From: Caulobacter zeae
Lineage (GTDB): Bacteria; Pseudomonadota; Alphaproteobacteria; Caulobacterales; Caulobacteraceae
Assembly (NCBI RefSeq): GCF_002858925.1
Contig: NZ_PJRS01000046.1
Coordinates: 124,001 to 188,000 of the forward strand
Direction: 5' to 3'
Length of the DNA stretch: 64,000 nucleotides
Position numbers and translations under genes: made by a program. Shown piece by piece: positions 19,704-27,603 of the stretch. Each line of letters opens with the position of its first letter. The first letter of the stretch is position 1. Below the pieces are notes generated by a model, which ran no database searches, was not told where the DNA came from, and saw only the letters and a program-made list of their open reading frames with translations.

Positions 19704-20483
19704 TCAGGCTTCTGACGGCTCGGCGACGGCCAAGCTCGGAGCGTGTCTGTAGACGTGGACGCAGGCCGCCGTCCAGGCAGGAGCGACACAGAAATAATAG
19801 AGGCCGACCGCGGCCGCCTGCACCAGGAACGCGCCGACGCCGTCGAAGGCCGCCTTGCCGCTGGCGGCGATCAGCACGCTGGGCAGGTAGAAGACGAGGC
19901 CCAGGACCACCAGCAGCCCGGCCCGGCCCTTGGTCAGGTCGAAGGCGCTGAGCACCCGCAGGCGGCCGGCGGCGATCGAGGCGGCCGGCGCCAGGGCCAG
20001 GCGCGCGGCCAGCCAGGCCAGGACCGCCAGGCTGGCCAGCGGCGCGAGGCTGGCGGCGAAGGCGGCCAGCGGCCCCGACAGCGCCGCCCGCCAGGCCTCC
20101 GACGAGGTGGCGTCGAAACCGGGCGCCGCGGCGCGGGCGACGCCCAGGGCCACGGCCCCGACCACGACCAGCAGCACGGCGATGACCACCAGGAACACCA
20201 CGCCCAGCAGCAGCTGGACGGCGGCGATCAGCGCCTCCTCGCGGCCGCAGCGCAGGCCGGCCAGGCCCGCGGGGCCATCGAAGGCGGCGCGATAGAGCGC
20301 GCCATAGGCCAGGGCGGCGGCGGCGAAATCGGCCAACAGGACGAAGGCCCCTCCCAGGTAGCGGCCGAACAGGCCCACGAGGCACGCGACGGCCAGCGCC
20401 GCCCAGGTGCGCGGCGCAAGGTGGGTCACGCCGGCGATGCCGGCTCGCGCCGTCGCGCCGATCGCGATCGATGCCTCGCCCAT
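19704..20483 (-). CDS. Multi-pass membrane protein, member 3 (divergent) of a four-gene family
   Basis: A 259-residue, very Ala/Val/Leu-rich membrane protein with about six helices. It is the most divergent member of the local family but keeps the core as SIAAGRLRVLSAFDLTKGRAGLLVV and a similar spacing of helices, with a short C-terminal ACVHVYRHAP where the others have AxxYRQ. It is the first gene of a two-gene unit with member 2. Function is not known. The extreme GC content makes its alternative frames long, but only this frame gives a consistent membrane pattern. Confidence 0.6.
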   Translation of the reverse strand: MGEASIAIGATARAGIAGVTHLAPRTWAALAVACLVGLFGRYLGGAFVLLADFAAAALAYGALYRAAFDGPAGLAGLRCGREEALIAAVQLLLGVVFLVVIAVLLVVVGAVALGVARAAAPGFDATSSEAWRAALSGPLAAFAASLAPLASLAVLAWLAARLALAPAASIAAGRLRVLSAFDLTKGRAGLLVVLGLVFYLPSVLIAASGKAAFDGVGAFLVQAAAVGLYYFCVAPAWTAACVHVYRHAPSLAVAEPSEA

Positions 20484-20599
20484 GTGGTTCCAGGTCCTTC
20501 AGAACAGCCGACGCCACCCTAGCGCGCGCGGCGTCATGAAACGACGAGTCGCCGGCCGGTTCGCTCGGATTTTGCCCGGCCGTGGCGGGAAGGCCGCTG

Positions 20600-21550
20600 T
20601 CAGGCGGCCGCTTCCGCCTCGTCGGCGGGCTTCAGCGACCGGTAGACGCTGGCCAGCGGCGTCACGCACACCGTCAGGACCACCGTCTGGACGATCGCCG
20701 CCAGGGGCAGCGCCACGGCCAGGATCGGCCAGATCAGGCGCAGCACCTCCGCCACCGAGCGCGCCGCCGGCAGGGTCTTGGCCAGGCCCGGGGCGACCAG
20801 CGCCATGGCGACGACAGCGACCACGCCCAAGACGATCTGCACGACCAGCAGCGTCAGCCCGACCAGCAGCAGCATGCCCACGAGGCGCAGGCTCTGGCCC
20901 TTGGTCAGGGCCCAGGATTCGAAGAGCATGAAGCGCCGCTCGGCGAAGGTCATCGGCAGGGCCATCGACAACCGCAGGAAGGCCCACAGCAGAGCAATCT
21001 CGCCGACGATCACGCCGATCAGGCCGACCACCACCCCGACGACGGCGCCGGCCTCGGTGTCGCCGCCGATCGCCATGACCACGAAACCGATCAGCCCCAG
21101 CAGCACGCCCGGGATCATGGCCGCGAAGATGGCGATGTTGCCGCCGAAGGTGAGGACCAGGCTGACCAGCATCATCCAGCCCTCGGCCGCGCCGACGCGC
21201 AGGAAAAATTTCCGGCCCTCCTCCGGGCGCAGCACGGCGCGGAAGGCCGCGGCCATGACGATGGTCGGGGCCACGACCTGCACGGCCATCATGCCGATGT
21301 TCATCAGGCTGAGCTGGCCCTGCATCGCCATGATCCGCGCGGTCATCTCCGGATCCTGCGCGTCGGGCGTCTGCGGCATGGCCCGGATCATCTCGACGAA
21401 CGGATCGATGACCGGCAGGAAGAGCAGCAGCGCCGGCAGGAACAGGCCCAGCAGGATCACCGCGCTCCACGCCGCGACCGACAGCGGCCGCCGGCCGATC
21501 AGCGCCCAGCCCGACACGGCGGCCGACGCCGCCGAAAACTTCTTCCCCAC
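20600..21550 (-). CDS. Multi-pass membrane protein, member 4 of a four-gene family
   Basis: A 316-residue membrane protein probably started at GTG 21550 (sequence after it: GKKFSAASAAVSGW), with a GGGGG run eight bases upstream; no ATG is available near the conserved N-terminus. The opening (FSAASAAVSGWALIGRRPLSVAAWSAVIL) parallels member 1, and the core is MTFAERRFMLFESWALTKGQSLRLVG. The C-terminus reads CVTPLASVYRSLKP before an acidic tail. A longer frame extends far upstream through trmFO on the opposite strand and is spurious. It is divergent from trmFO. Confidence 0.65.
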   Translation of the reverse strand: MGKKFSAASAAVSGWALIGRRPLSVAAWSAVILLGLFLPALLLFLPVIDPFVEMIRAMPQTPDAQDPEMTARIMAMQGQLSLMNIGMMAVQVVAPTIVMAAAFRAVLRPEEGRKFFLRVGAAEGWMMLVSLVLTFGGNIAIFAAMIPGVLLGLIGFVVMAIGGDTEAGAVVGVVVGLIGVIVGEIALLWAFLRLSMALPMTFAERRFMLFESWALTKGQSLRLVGMLLLVGLTLLVVQIVLGVVAVVAMALVAPGLAKTLPAARSVAEVLRLIWPILAVALPLAAIVQTVVLTVCVTPLASVYRSLKPADEAEAAA

Positions 21551-21637
21551 CCTGAAGACCCCCAGAACCCTATAACTCGCCCAAGACGAGCTTACACGGC
21601 GGTTCCGTCTTGGCGAGGGCGGAGGTATGAGGACGCC

Positions 21638-23047
21638 ATGACCACCTCCCCCATTCATGTGATCGGCGGCGGCCTCGCCGGTTCCGAGGCCGCCTGGCAG
21701 ATCGCCCAGGCCGGCGTTCCCGTCATCCTGCACGAGATGCGCAAGGATGACTCCAGCGGCAAAGTCACCACCGACGCTCACCAGACCGACGGCCTGGCCG
21801 AGATGGTGTGCTCCAACTCGTTCCGCTCGGACGACTGGCAGTTCAACGCCGTCGGCCTGCTGCACGCCGAGATGCGCCGCTGCGACTCGATCATCATGTC
21901 GGCGGCCGACCAGCACCAGGTGCCGGCCGGCGGCGCCCTGGCGGTCGACCGCGACGGCTTTTCGGAAGAAGTCACCCGCCGCCTGGAAGCCCACCCGCTG
22001 GTGACCATCGTCCGCGAGGAGATCGCCGGCCTGCCGCCCGAGGACTGGGACAACGTCATCGTCGCCACCGGCCCGCTGACCTCGCCGGCCCTGGCCCAGG
22101 CGGTGCTCGACCTGTCGGGCGAAGGCCAGCTGTCGTTCTTCGACGCCATCGCGCCGATCATCCACCTCGAGTCCATCGACATGGACAAGGCCTGGCGCCA
22201 GTCGCGCTACGACAAGGAAGGCCCCGGCGGCGACGCGGCCGCCTACATCAACTGCCCCATGAACAAGGAGCAGTACGAGGCCTTCATCGACGCCCTGCTC
22301 GAAGGCCCCAAGGCCGAGTTCAAGGAGTGGGAGAACGTCCCCTATTTCGACGGCTGCCTGCCGATCGAGGTGATGGCCGAGCGCGGCCGCGAGACCCTGC
22401 GCCACGGTCCGATGAAGCCCGTCGGCCTGACCAACCCGCGCGACCCGACCGTGAAGTCCTACGCCATCGTCCAGCTGCGCCAGGACAACGCGCTCGGCAC
22501 GCTGTGGAACATGGTCGGCTTCCAGACCAAGCTGAAGCACGGCGTCCAGGCCGAGACCTTCCGCATGATCCCGGGCCTGGAGAACGCCCAGTTCGCGCGC
22601 CTGGGCGGCCTGCACCGCAACACCTTCATCAACTCGCCCAAGCTGCTGGACAAGGGCCTGCGCCTGAAGGCCTCGCCGCGCATGCGCTTCGCCGGTCAGG
22701 TGACCGGCGTCGAGGGCTATGTGGAAAGCGCCGCCATCGGCCTCCTGGCCGGCCGCTTCGCCGCCGCCGAGCGCAAGGGCGGCTCGCTTGAAGCCCCGCC
22801 TCCGACCACCGCCCTGGGCGCCCTCGTGGAGCACATCACCGGCGGCCACCTGGAAGGCGCGCAGGAAGGCGCCCGGAGCGGCTCGTTCCAGCCGATGAAC
22901 ATCAACTACGGCCTGCTGCCGCCGCTCGACACTCCCAAGGTCGACGAGGACGGCAAGAAAATCCCGCTGAAGGAACGCGGCCGCGCCAAGAAGCGGCTGA
23001 TGAGCATCCGGGCCCTGAAGGACCTGGACGCCTGGCTGGCGAACTGA
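21638..23047 (+). CDS. trmFO: tRNA (uracil-5)-methyltransferase TrmFO
   Basis: TrmFO methylates U54 in the T-loop of tRNA using methylenetetrahydrofolate and FADH2. The 469-residue product starts at ATG 21638 with GAGG close upstream. It has the FAD-binding glycine loop IGGGLAGSEAAW at about residues 9-20 and the family signatures MVCSNSFRSD, FFDAIAPI and FINCPMN-like YINCPMNKEQY. The conserved cysteine in MVCSNS and the later MQPMNIN-like FQPMNINYGLLPP are present. This folate-dependent enzyme replaces the SAM-dependent TrmA in many alphaproteobacteria. Confidence 0.95.
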   Translation: MTTSPIHVIGGGLAGSEAAWQIAQAGVPVILHEMRKDDSSGKVTTDAHQTDGLAEMVCSNSFRSDDWQFNAVGLLHAEMRRCDSIIMSAADQHQVPAGGALAVDRDGFSEEVTRRLEAHPLVTIVREEIAGLPPEDWDNVIVATGPLTSPALAQAVLDLSGEGQLSFFDAIAPIIHLESIDMDKAWRQSRYDKEGPGGDAAAYINCPMNKEQYEAFIDALLEGPKAEFKEWENVPYFDGCLPIEVMAERGRETLRHGPMKPVGLTNPRDPTVKSYAIVQLRQDNALGTLWNMVGFQTKLKHGVQAETFRMIPGLENAQFARLGGLHRNTFINSPKLLDKGLRLKASPRMRFAGQVTGVEGYVESAAIGLLAGRFAAAERKGGSLEAPPPTTALGALVEHITGGHLEGAQEGARSGSFQPMNINYGLLPPLDTPKVDEDGKKIPLKERGRAKKRLMSIRALKDLDAWLAN

Positions 23048-23094
23048 CCGTCTGATTTGAAGAAATAGGCCTCCGCCCGATCCAAGGCGGAAAA

Positions 23095-23129
23095 GCGCGG
23101 CCGTGGAACCCTGGCGTTCCCGGCCGCGC
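23095..23129 (+). terminator. Strong hairpin downstream of trmFO
   Basis: GCGCGGCCG (23095-23103) pairs with CGGCCGCGC (23121-23129), and inside it GGAAC pairs with GTTCC, giving about 14 base pairs with one bulge around CCTGGC. There is no T-run, so it may act as a terminator or RNA-stabilising hairpin. Confidence 0.45.
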
Positions 23130-23160
23130 CCTCGTCGCGGCGTCTCGATCGAGATCGCCC

Positions 23161-23865
23161 ATGCTCCGCACGCTTAGCCTCGCCGTCGCCACGACGGCCC
23201 TCCTCGCCGCCCCCGCCTTCGCCCAGGACGTGGTCTCGCCGACCAAGGACGCGATCATGGCGTCCTTCGACATCGTCCTCACGGAGGTCAAGAGCGTCGG
23301 ACCGGACGTCGTCTTCCGCGTGCAGGTGCGCGGCAAGGCCGGCGAGATGAAGCCCAAAGCCACGGGCCAGTTCGCCGGCAGCGCAGTGTGGAGCTATGTG
23401 TGGCCCACCTCGCTGGACAGCAGCAGCGTCGGCTTCGAGGGCGCCCAGGGCATATTGGCCCTGGCGGTGACCTTCCACCCCGACTTCGACGACGCGGCCT
23501 ATGGCGGGGTCAATCGCCACGTCTGGCATCCGCACTGGGTGGTGCTGGTTCCCGACGACGCCTGCGGCAAGGGCGCGCTGAAGGTCCGCGACATCCCCGA
23601 GGGGACCAAGCCCAAGGTGCCGGCCACCTGGCCCGGCGTGCCGCTGCTGATCGACAGCCCGACCTATCCCACCACCCTGGCGACCGACACCGTCGAGGTC
23701 AGCGTGCCGGCCGGCGTGATCGGCGCGGTCGAGGGGGTGAAGTTCGACGGCGTCACCTCGGCGCTGAAGGTCAACGCCAACCTGCACGCACCCTTGCTGT
23801 GCATCTCCGACATCTTCGACGTGGCCTCGGGCGACCTCAGCCTGCCCGGCAAGATCACCCGCTGA
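23161..23865 (+). CDS. Exported protein of unknown function
   Basis: A 234-residue protein with a clear signal peptide (MLRTLSLAVATTALLAAPAFAQ). The mature part is beta-rich with several Trp/His segments (SAVWSYVWPTSLDSSSVGF, NRHVWHPHWVVLVPDDACG) and a C-terminal NLHAPLLCISDIFDVASG; two cysteines (DDACGK and LLCISD) could form a disulfide. I do not recognise a family. The stop at 23865 is only seven bases before a short AraC-type regulator in the same direction, suggesting one unit. Confidence 0.65.
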   Translation: MLRTLSLAVATTALLAAPAFAQDVVSPTKDAIMASFDIVLTEVKSVGPDVVFRVQVRGKAGEMKPKATGQFAGSAVWSYVWPTSLDSSSVGFEGAQGILALAVTFHPDFDDAAYGGVNRHVWHPHWVVLVPDDACGKGALKVRDIPEGTKPKVPATWPGVPLLIDSPTYPTTLATDTVEVSVPAGVIGAVEGVKFDGVTSALKVNANLHAPLLCISDIFDVASGDLSLPGKITR

Positions 23866-23872
23866 GCGGCGG

Positions 23873-24280
23873 ATGTGCTTCTACGATCCCGAACCGGGCG
23901 GCCCCGCGCCGCCCGGCGCCTTCGTGGGCGCGAAGCCGGCGGGCCTGGCGCCGTGGCAGGCCAGCCGCGCGGCCGCCTATGTCGAGCGCCGGCTGGAGAC
24001 GACGATCCGCGTCATAGACCTGGCCCGCGCCGCACGGCTCAGCCCGTCCTATTTCTCGCGCGCCTTCAAGACGACCTTCGGCCTGTCGCCGCAGAAGTAC
24101 GTGGTCGAGCAGCGCCTGACCCTGGCCAAGCGGATCATGCTGACCACCGACGAGCCGTTGTGCGGGATCGCCGTCGCCTGCGGCTTCAGCGACCAGGCCC
24201 ACCTGTCGCGCCTGTTCCGGCGGCGGGAAGGCGCGCCGCCCAGCGCCTGGCGTCGCGAACGGCGCCAGGCGTCCCTCTGA
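23873..24280 (+). CDS. AraC family regulator, HTH domain only
   Basis: A 135-residue protein that is almost entirely the AraC double helix-turn-helix: GLAPWQASRAAAYVERRLE, then ARAARLSPSYFSRAFKTTFGLSPQKYV and GIAVACGFSDQAHLSRLFRRREGAPPSAWRR. There is no obvious ligand-binding domain beyond about 30 N-terminal residues. Proteins of this size (SoxS/MarA-like) act as DNA-binding activators. It is closely related to the second AraC protein at 25.2-25.7 kb, which shares GLAPWQA and CGFSDQ-HL. Confidence 0.8.
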   Translation: MCFYDPEPGGPAPPGAFVGAKPAGLAPWQASRAAAYVERRLETTIRVIDLARAARLSPSYFSRAFKTTFGLSPQKYVVEQRLTLAKRIMLTTDEPLCGIAVACGFSDQAHLSRLFRRREGAPPSAWRRERRQASL

Positions 24281-24284
24281 ACCT

Positions 24285-25148
24285 TTAGCTGGTCGAGCGC
24301 ACGAAGCTGGCGATGTGCTCGGCCGAGGCGCGCGGATACTGGTGCTGGGGCCCGTGCCCGGCCGAAGGGTAGGTGATCAGGTGCAGCGTCGGCAGCACCT
24401 GGTTCAAGGCGTACCAGTTCTCGACCGGGAAGATGATGTCGTGGTCGCCGCCCAGGTGCAGGATCGGCTTGGTCGTCGTCTTCAGCACCTCCAGCACCGC
24501 GTCGGCAGGGAAGATCGGGTTCTTGGGCCCGTCCCCTATATTGGCGCGGGCGAAGGCGATCGGCACTACCGGCGAACGCCCCTCGGTACGTTCGGCGATC
24601 CGGGCCGAGGACTCGGCGGCGGCCTTGCGGCTGGCCTGCGACTTCGGCTCGAAGAACAGGATCTCCTCTTCCTTCAGCGCGTAGTCCTCGATCACCGCCG
24701 TGTCGAAGAACAACTGCTCGGCCGGCTTGACCAGCGGCCCGGGCGGGGTGGTGCCGATCAGCAGCAGGTGGCTGATCCGCGCGCCGGCCACGGCGAAGGC
24801 CACCTGGACCGCCATGCCGCCCAGCGACCAGCCGCCGAGCACGACGTCGCTGAGGTCGAGGGCCGCCATCAGGTCGATCGGGTCGCGGGCCATCTCGGCG
24901 GGATTGTAGGTGGCCTCGCCGGTCGACAGGCCAAGGCCCGAATAGTCGAAGGTGATGACCCGGAAGCCCTCGTCGGCCAGGCCGTCGAGGAAGGCGGGAT
25001 CCCAGACGTCCATATTGCCCCGGAAGCGGGTGCACAGCACGAGCGGCCGGCCCTCGCCGATCGAGCGGTAGGCCAGAGTGCGGCCGCCGACCTCGACGAA
25101 CTGGTTGGGGGCCGAGACGGCGGAATGGATGGAAGCGACGGCGTTCAT
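24285..25148 (-). CDS. Alpha/beta hydrolase
   Basis: A 287-residue cytoplasmic alpha/beta hydrolase. The nucleophile elbow is GWSLGG (LGGWSLGGMAVQVAF), the probable acid lies in HLGGDHDIIFP, and the base is the histidine in SAGHGPQHQYP. FDYSGLGLSTG is the usual second strand-loop. This resembles haloperoxidase/esterase-type hydrolases; the substrate is unknown. It lies 36 bases downstream of an AraC-type gene in the same direction, so it is probably regulated by it. Confidence 0.8.
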   Translation of the reverse strand: MNAVASIHSAVSAPNQFVEVGGRTLAYRSIGEGRPLVLCTRFRGNMDVWDPAFLDGLADEGFRVITFDYSGLGLSTGEATYNPAEMARDPIDLMAALDLSDVVLGGWSLGGMAVQVAFAVAGARISHLLLIGTTPPGPLVKPAEQLFFDTAVIEDYALKEEEILFFEPKSQASRKAAAESSARIAERTEGRSPVVPIAFARANIGDGPKNPIFPADAVLEVLKTTTKPILHLGGDHDIIFPVENWYALNQVLPTLHLITYPSAGHGPQHQYPRASAEHIASFVRSTS

Positions 25149-25184
25149 GGATGACCTCGAAGGCAGGGGGAACGGGTCGGAAGC

Positions 25185-25745
25185 CTAGGCCTGGGCGCGC
25201 CGCTCGAGTTGGACGCAGCCGCCGCGATCGTCGCCCGGCGCATGAAACACCGGCGCCGCATGCAGCCGCCGCCAGGCCGCGGGCGTCATGCCCGCCAGAC
25301 GATGGAAGCGGTTGGTCAGGTGCGACTGGTCGGAGAAGCCGCAGGCCAGGGCGATGTCCTTCAGCGGGTCCTCGCCCTGGGCGATCAGGATCTTGGCCCG
25401 CGCCACGCGCCGCTGCAGGACCATGGCGTGGGGGCTGACGCCGAAGCTGCTCTTGAAGGCCTTGCCGAAATAGCCGGGGCGCACGCCGCCCACCGCCGCC
25501 AGCTCGGCCACGGTCAGGGCCCGTTCGAGGTTCTCGTCGATGTAGCGCGCCACCCGCCGGGCCTGCCAGGGTGCCAGGCCGCCGGTCCGCGTCGGACTGG
25601 CCGCGGACGGCGCCTGCAGCACCTGGATCGCCTGGTCGATCAGCCGTCGCGCGCCCTCGACGTCGTCGAACAGTCGCTGCTGGATCTCTTCCAGCAGGGC
25701 GCCGACCCTGGCCGACGCCCGCTCGCTACAGATCTGCTGTTCCAT
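25185..25745 (-). CDS. AraC family regulator
   Basis: A 186-residue regulator starting at ATG 25745. The N-terminal 70 residues are helical and not recognised (possibly a dimerisation segment, with MEQQICSERASARVGALLEE). The C-terminal part is an AraC domain with LAAVGGVRPGYFGKAFKSSFGVSPHAMV and DIALACGFSDQSHLTNRFHRLAGMTPAAWRR. It shares GLAPWQARRVARYIDENLERAL with the regulator at 23.9 kb, suggesting an old duplication. It probably controls the adjacent hydrolase. Confidence 0.82.
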   Translation of the reverse strand: MEQQICSERASARVGALLEEIQQRLFDDVEGARRLIDQAIQVLQAPSAASPTRTGGLAPWQARRVARYIDENLERALTVAELAAVGGVRPGYFGKAFKSSFGVSPHAMVLQRRVARAKILIAQGEDPLKDIALACGFSDQSHLTNRFHRLAGMTPAAWRRLHAAPVFHAPGDDRGGCVQLERRAQA

Positions 25746-25836
25746 CGCCTCGTCCCCTGGGCGGAAGCACGACCGGCTCCCCGGGGGAGAACACGCAGCG
25801 CCGGGCAAAACCCACACCGGCGTTATTCGAATCCGC

Positions 25837-26856
25837 TCAGTCGGCGCGGACGATGCGATAGCGGCCCGGCCCCGCCGCCTCGCCGCGCACCGGCAGCACC
25901 TGGGCCAGGGTGCGCAGGAAGCGTTGCGAGTCACCGGTGCGGAACCGGCCCGTCACGCGCAACGCCGCCACCTTCGGGTCGTCGACCACCAGCTTGGTGG
26001 CGCTGTGGCGGTTCAGCTCGGCCACGACCTCCGACAGCGGCTTGTCCTCGAAGGTGATCGAGGTCTCGCGCCAGGCCGAGGCGCCCGTCTCCGCCGGCGC
26101 GACGACGTCGCGGCCCGGGGCGGCGGTCAGTTGCTCGCCCGCCGCCAGCACCACCGGTCGGCCCGGGCCGTCGGTCGCGTCGATCGTGCGGGCGACCGAG
26201 ACCTGGCCCTCGACCAGCGTCACCCGCAGCTGGCCGTCGTCGAGGCGCACGTCGAAGCGCGTGCCCAGGGCCGTGATCCGCCGGCCGCCGGCCTCGACCG
26301 TGAACGGCCGCGCCCGGTCGGGAACCACGTCGAAGAACGCCCGCCCCCTGACCAGCCGCATGGCGCGTCCGCCGTGGTCATAGGCCAGGTCCAGGGCGCT
26401 GCCAGGCGCGAGGCTGGCCTTGCTGCCGTCCGGCAGGTCGAAGGTCTTCGTCTCGGCGCGCGTGACCAGGTCTGGCTCGCCGAACACCGCCGAGGCCTCG
26501 ACGACCGGCGGCGGCAGGGCCGGGACCGGCCGCTCGGCCAGCCACAGGCCAAGGCCGATGGCGACGACGAACACGGCAGCCGCCGCCATCCAGCGCGACG
26601 ACAACGGGCGCGAGGTCTTCGCCGCCCGGCGTCGCAACACCCGCAGCGTCGCCTCGTCGCCGGCCTCGTCGAAACCGCTCCAGATCTCCTGGGCCCGCAG
26701 CCAGGCCGCGCGGTTGTCCGGATCCCGGTCCAGCCAGGCGTCGAGCACGGCGGCCTGGGCCGGATCGGACTCGTCGATGTTCAGCCAGAGCAGCGCCGCC
26801 GCCTCGTCGCGCGGCAGCTGCGCCATCTCGTCGAACGCGAGGGGATAGGCGCTCAT
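25837..26856 (-). CDS. FecR-type anti-sigma factor
   Basis: A 339-residue inner-membrane regulator. The N-terminal cytoplasmic part (residues 17-66) has the DUF4880 pattern with AALLWLNIDESDPAQAAVLDAWLDRDPDNRAAWLRA. A single membrane helix spans about 90-107. The periplasmic part is the FecR domain (GSALDLAYDHGGRAMRLVRGRAFFDV, TALGTRFDVRL) followed by a DUF4974-type end (FEDKPLSEVVAELNRHSATKLVV). It relays a TBDR signal to the sigma factor encoded just upstream. Its ATG overlaps the fecI stop (26853-26856). Confidence 0.9.
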   Translation of the reverse strand: MSAYPLAFDEMAQLPRDEAAALLWLNIDESDPAQAAVLDAWLDRDPDNRAAWLRAQEIWSGFDEAGDEATLRVLRRRAAKTSRPLSSRWMAAAAVFVVAIGLGLWLAERPVPALPPPVVEASAVFGEPDLVTRAETKTFDLPDGSKASLAPGSALDLAYDHGGRAMRLVRGRAFFDVVPDRARPFTVEAGGRRITALGTRFDVRLDDGQLRVTLVEGQVSVARTIDATDGPGRPVVLAAGEQLTAAPGRDVVAPAETGASAWRETSITFEDKPLSEVVAELNRHSATKLVVDDPKVAALRVTGRFRTGDSQRFLRTLAQVLPVRGEAAGPGRYRIVRAD

Positions 26857-27392
26857 CGCAGGTCCCCCGTCTGGGCCAGAAGGCGCTCCAACGCCTTGGC
26901 CACGTGTTTCTCGACCGCACTGCCGGAAATGCCCAGGCGGCTGGCGATCTCGCGTACGGTCATTCCCTCGATCCGCCGCAGCACGAAAATCGTCCGCGTC
27001 CGCTCGGGCAGGGTCAGCAGCACGGCGGTCGCCGCGCGCAGGGTCTCGCGGGCGTCCAGGCGTCCGGCCGGATCGTCGTCGGTCTCGCCATGGCGCTCGG
27101 GATCGAAGGGCACGTGCTGGTCGGCCCGCCGCGCCAGCCGCCGCCGGTGCCGATCGGCCCAGACGCTGGCGGCGGTGCGGAAGACATAGGCTCGCGCGTA
27201 CTCCTCGTCGGCGAGCCCCACCTGGTCGGCGGCGCGCACGAACACCTCCTGGACCAGATCCTCGACCTCGGCGTCGGCGCCCAGGCGGCGGCGGAAGAAG
27301 GCGGTCACGTCGGCCTGCAAGGCGAGCGCGCGCGCAGGATCGGCCTGCGCCGCCTTCGAACCGTCCGCCGACTGAGGATGGACAGCCGCCAC
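26853..27392 (-). CDS. FecI-like ECF RNA polymerase sigma factor
   Basis: An ECF sigma factor with region 2 (FFRRRLGADAEVEDLVQEVFVRA) and region 4 (LPERTRTIFVLRRIEGMTVREIASRLGISGSAVEKHVAKAL). I use GTG 27392 because GGAG lies six bases upstream; a further GTG at 27413 would add seven residues. The SAVEKHVAKAL ending is typical of the FecI subgroup. It is coupled to FecR by a four-base overlap and divergent from an STN-domain TBDR, forming a classic cell-surface signalling system. Confidence 0.88.
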   Translation of the reverse strand: MAAVHPQSADGSKAAQADPARALALQADVTAFFRRRLGADAEVEDLVQEVFVRAADQVGLADEEYARAYVFRTAASVWADRHRRRLARRADQHVPFDPERHGETDDDPAGRLDARETLRAATAVLLTLPERTRTIFVLRRIEGMTVREIASRLGISGSAVEKHVAKALERLLAQTGDLR

Positions 27393-27603
27393 CTTACGCT
27401 CCACGCACCCCACGCCGCGCCTCGGCTGGACGGCCGAGCAGCGGGTCTTTCCTAGAATACGTAGCCGAAGGCGAAATCCTCATCGCTTCCTTCGAATTTT
27501 CACCGAGACCCCGATCTCGGCTTGCGCGCTCGAATAACAACGTTACCTAGCGTCGCAATACGGGTCGTGTCGATCTGGAGACCTTAAGAGAGGCGGGAGG
27601 CGA

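Noticed and set aside
20582..21637. Upstream extension of the trmFO frame by 352 codons
   Set aside because: It runs antisense through membrane-protein member 4 and reads as His/Asp/Arg-rich low complexity; the ATG at 21638 begins the TrmFO fold exactly.
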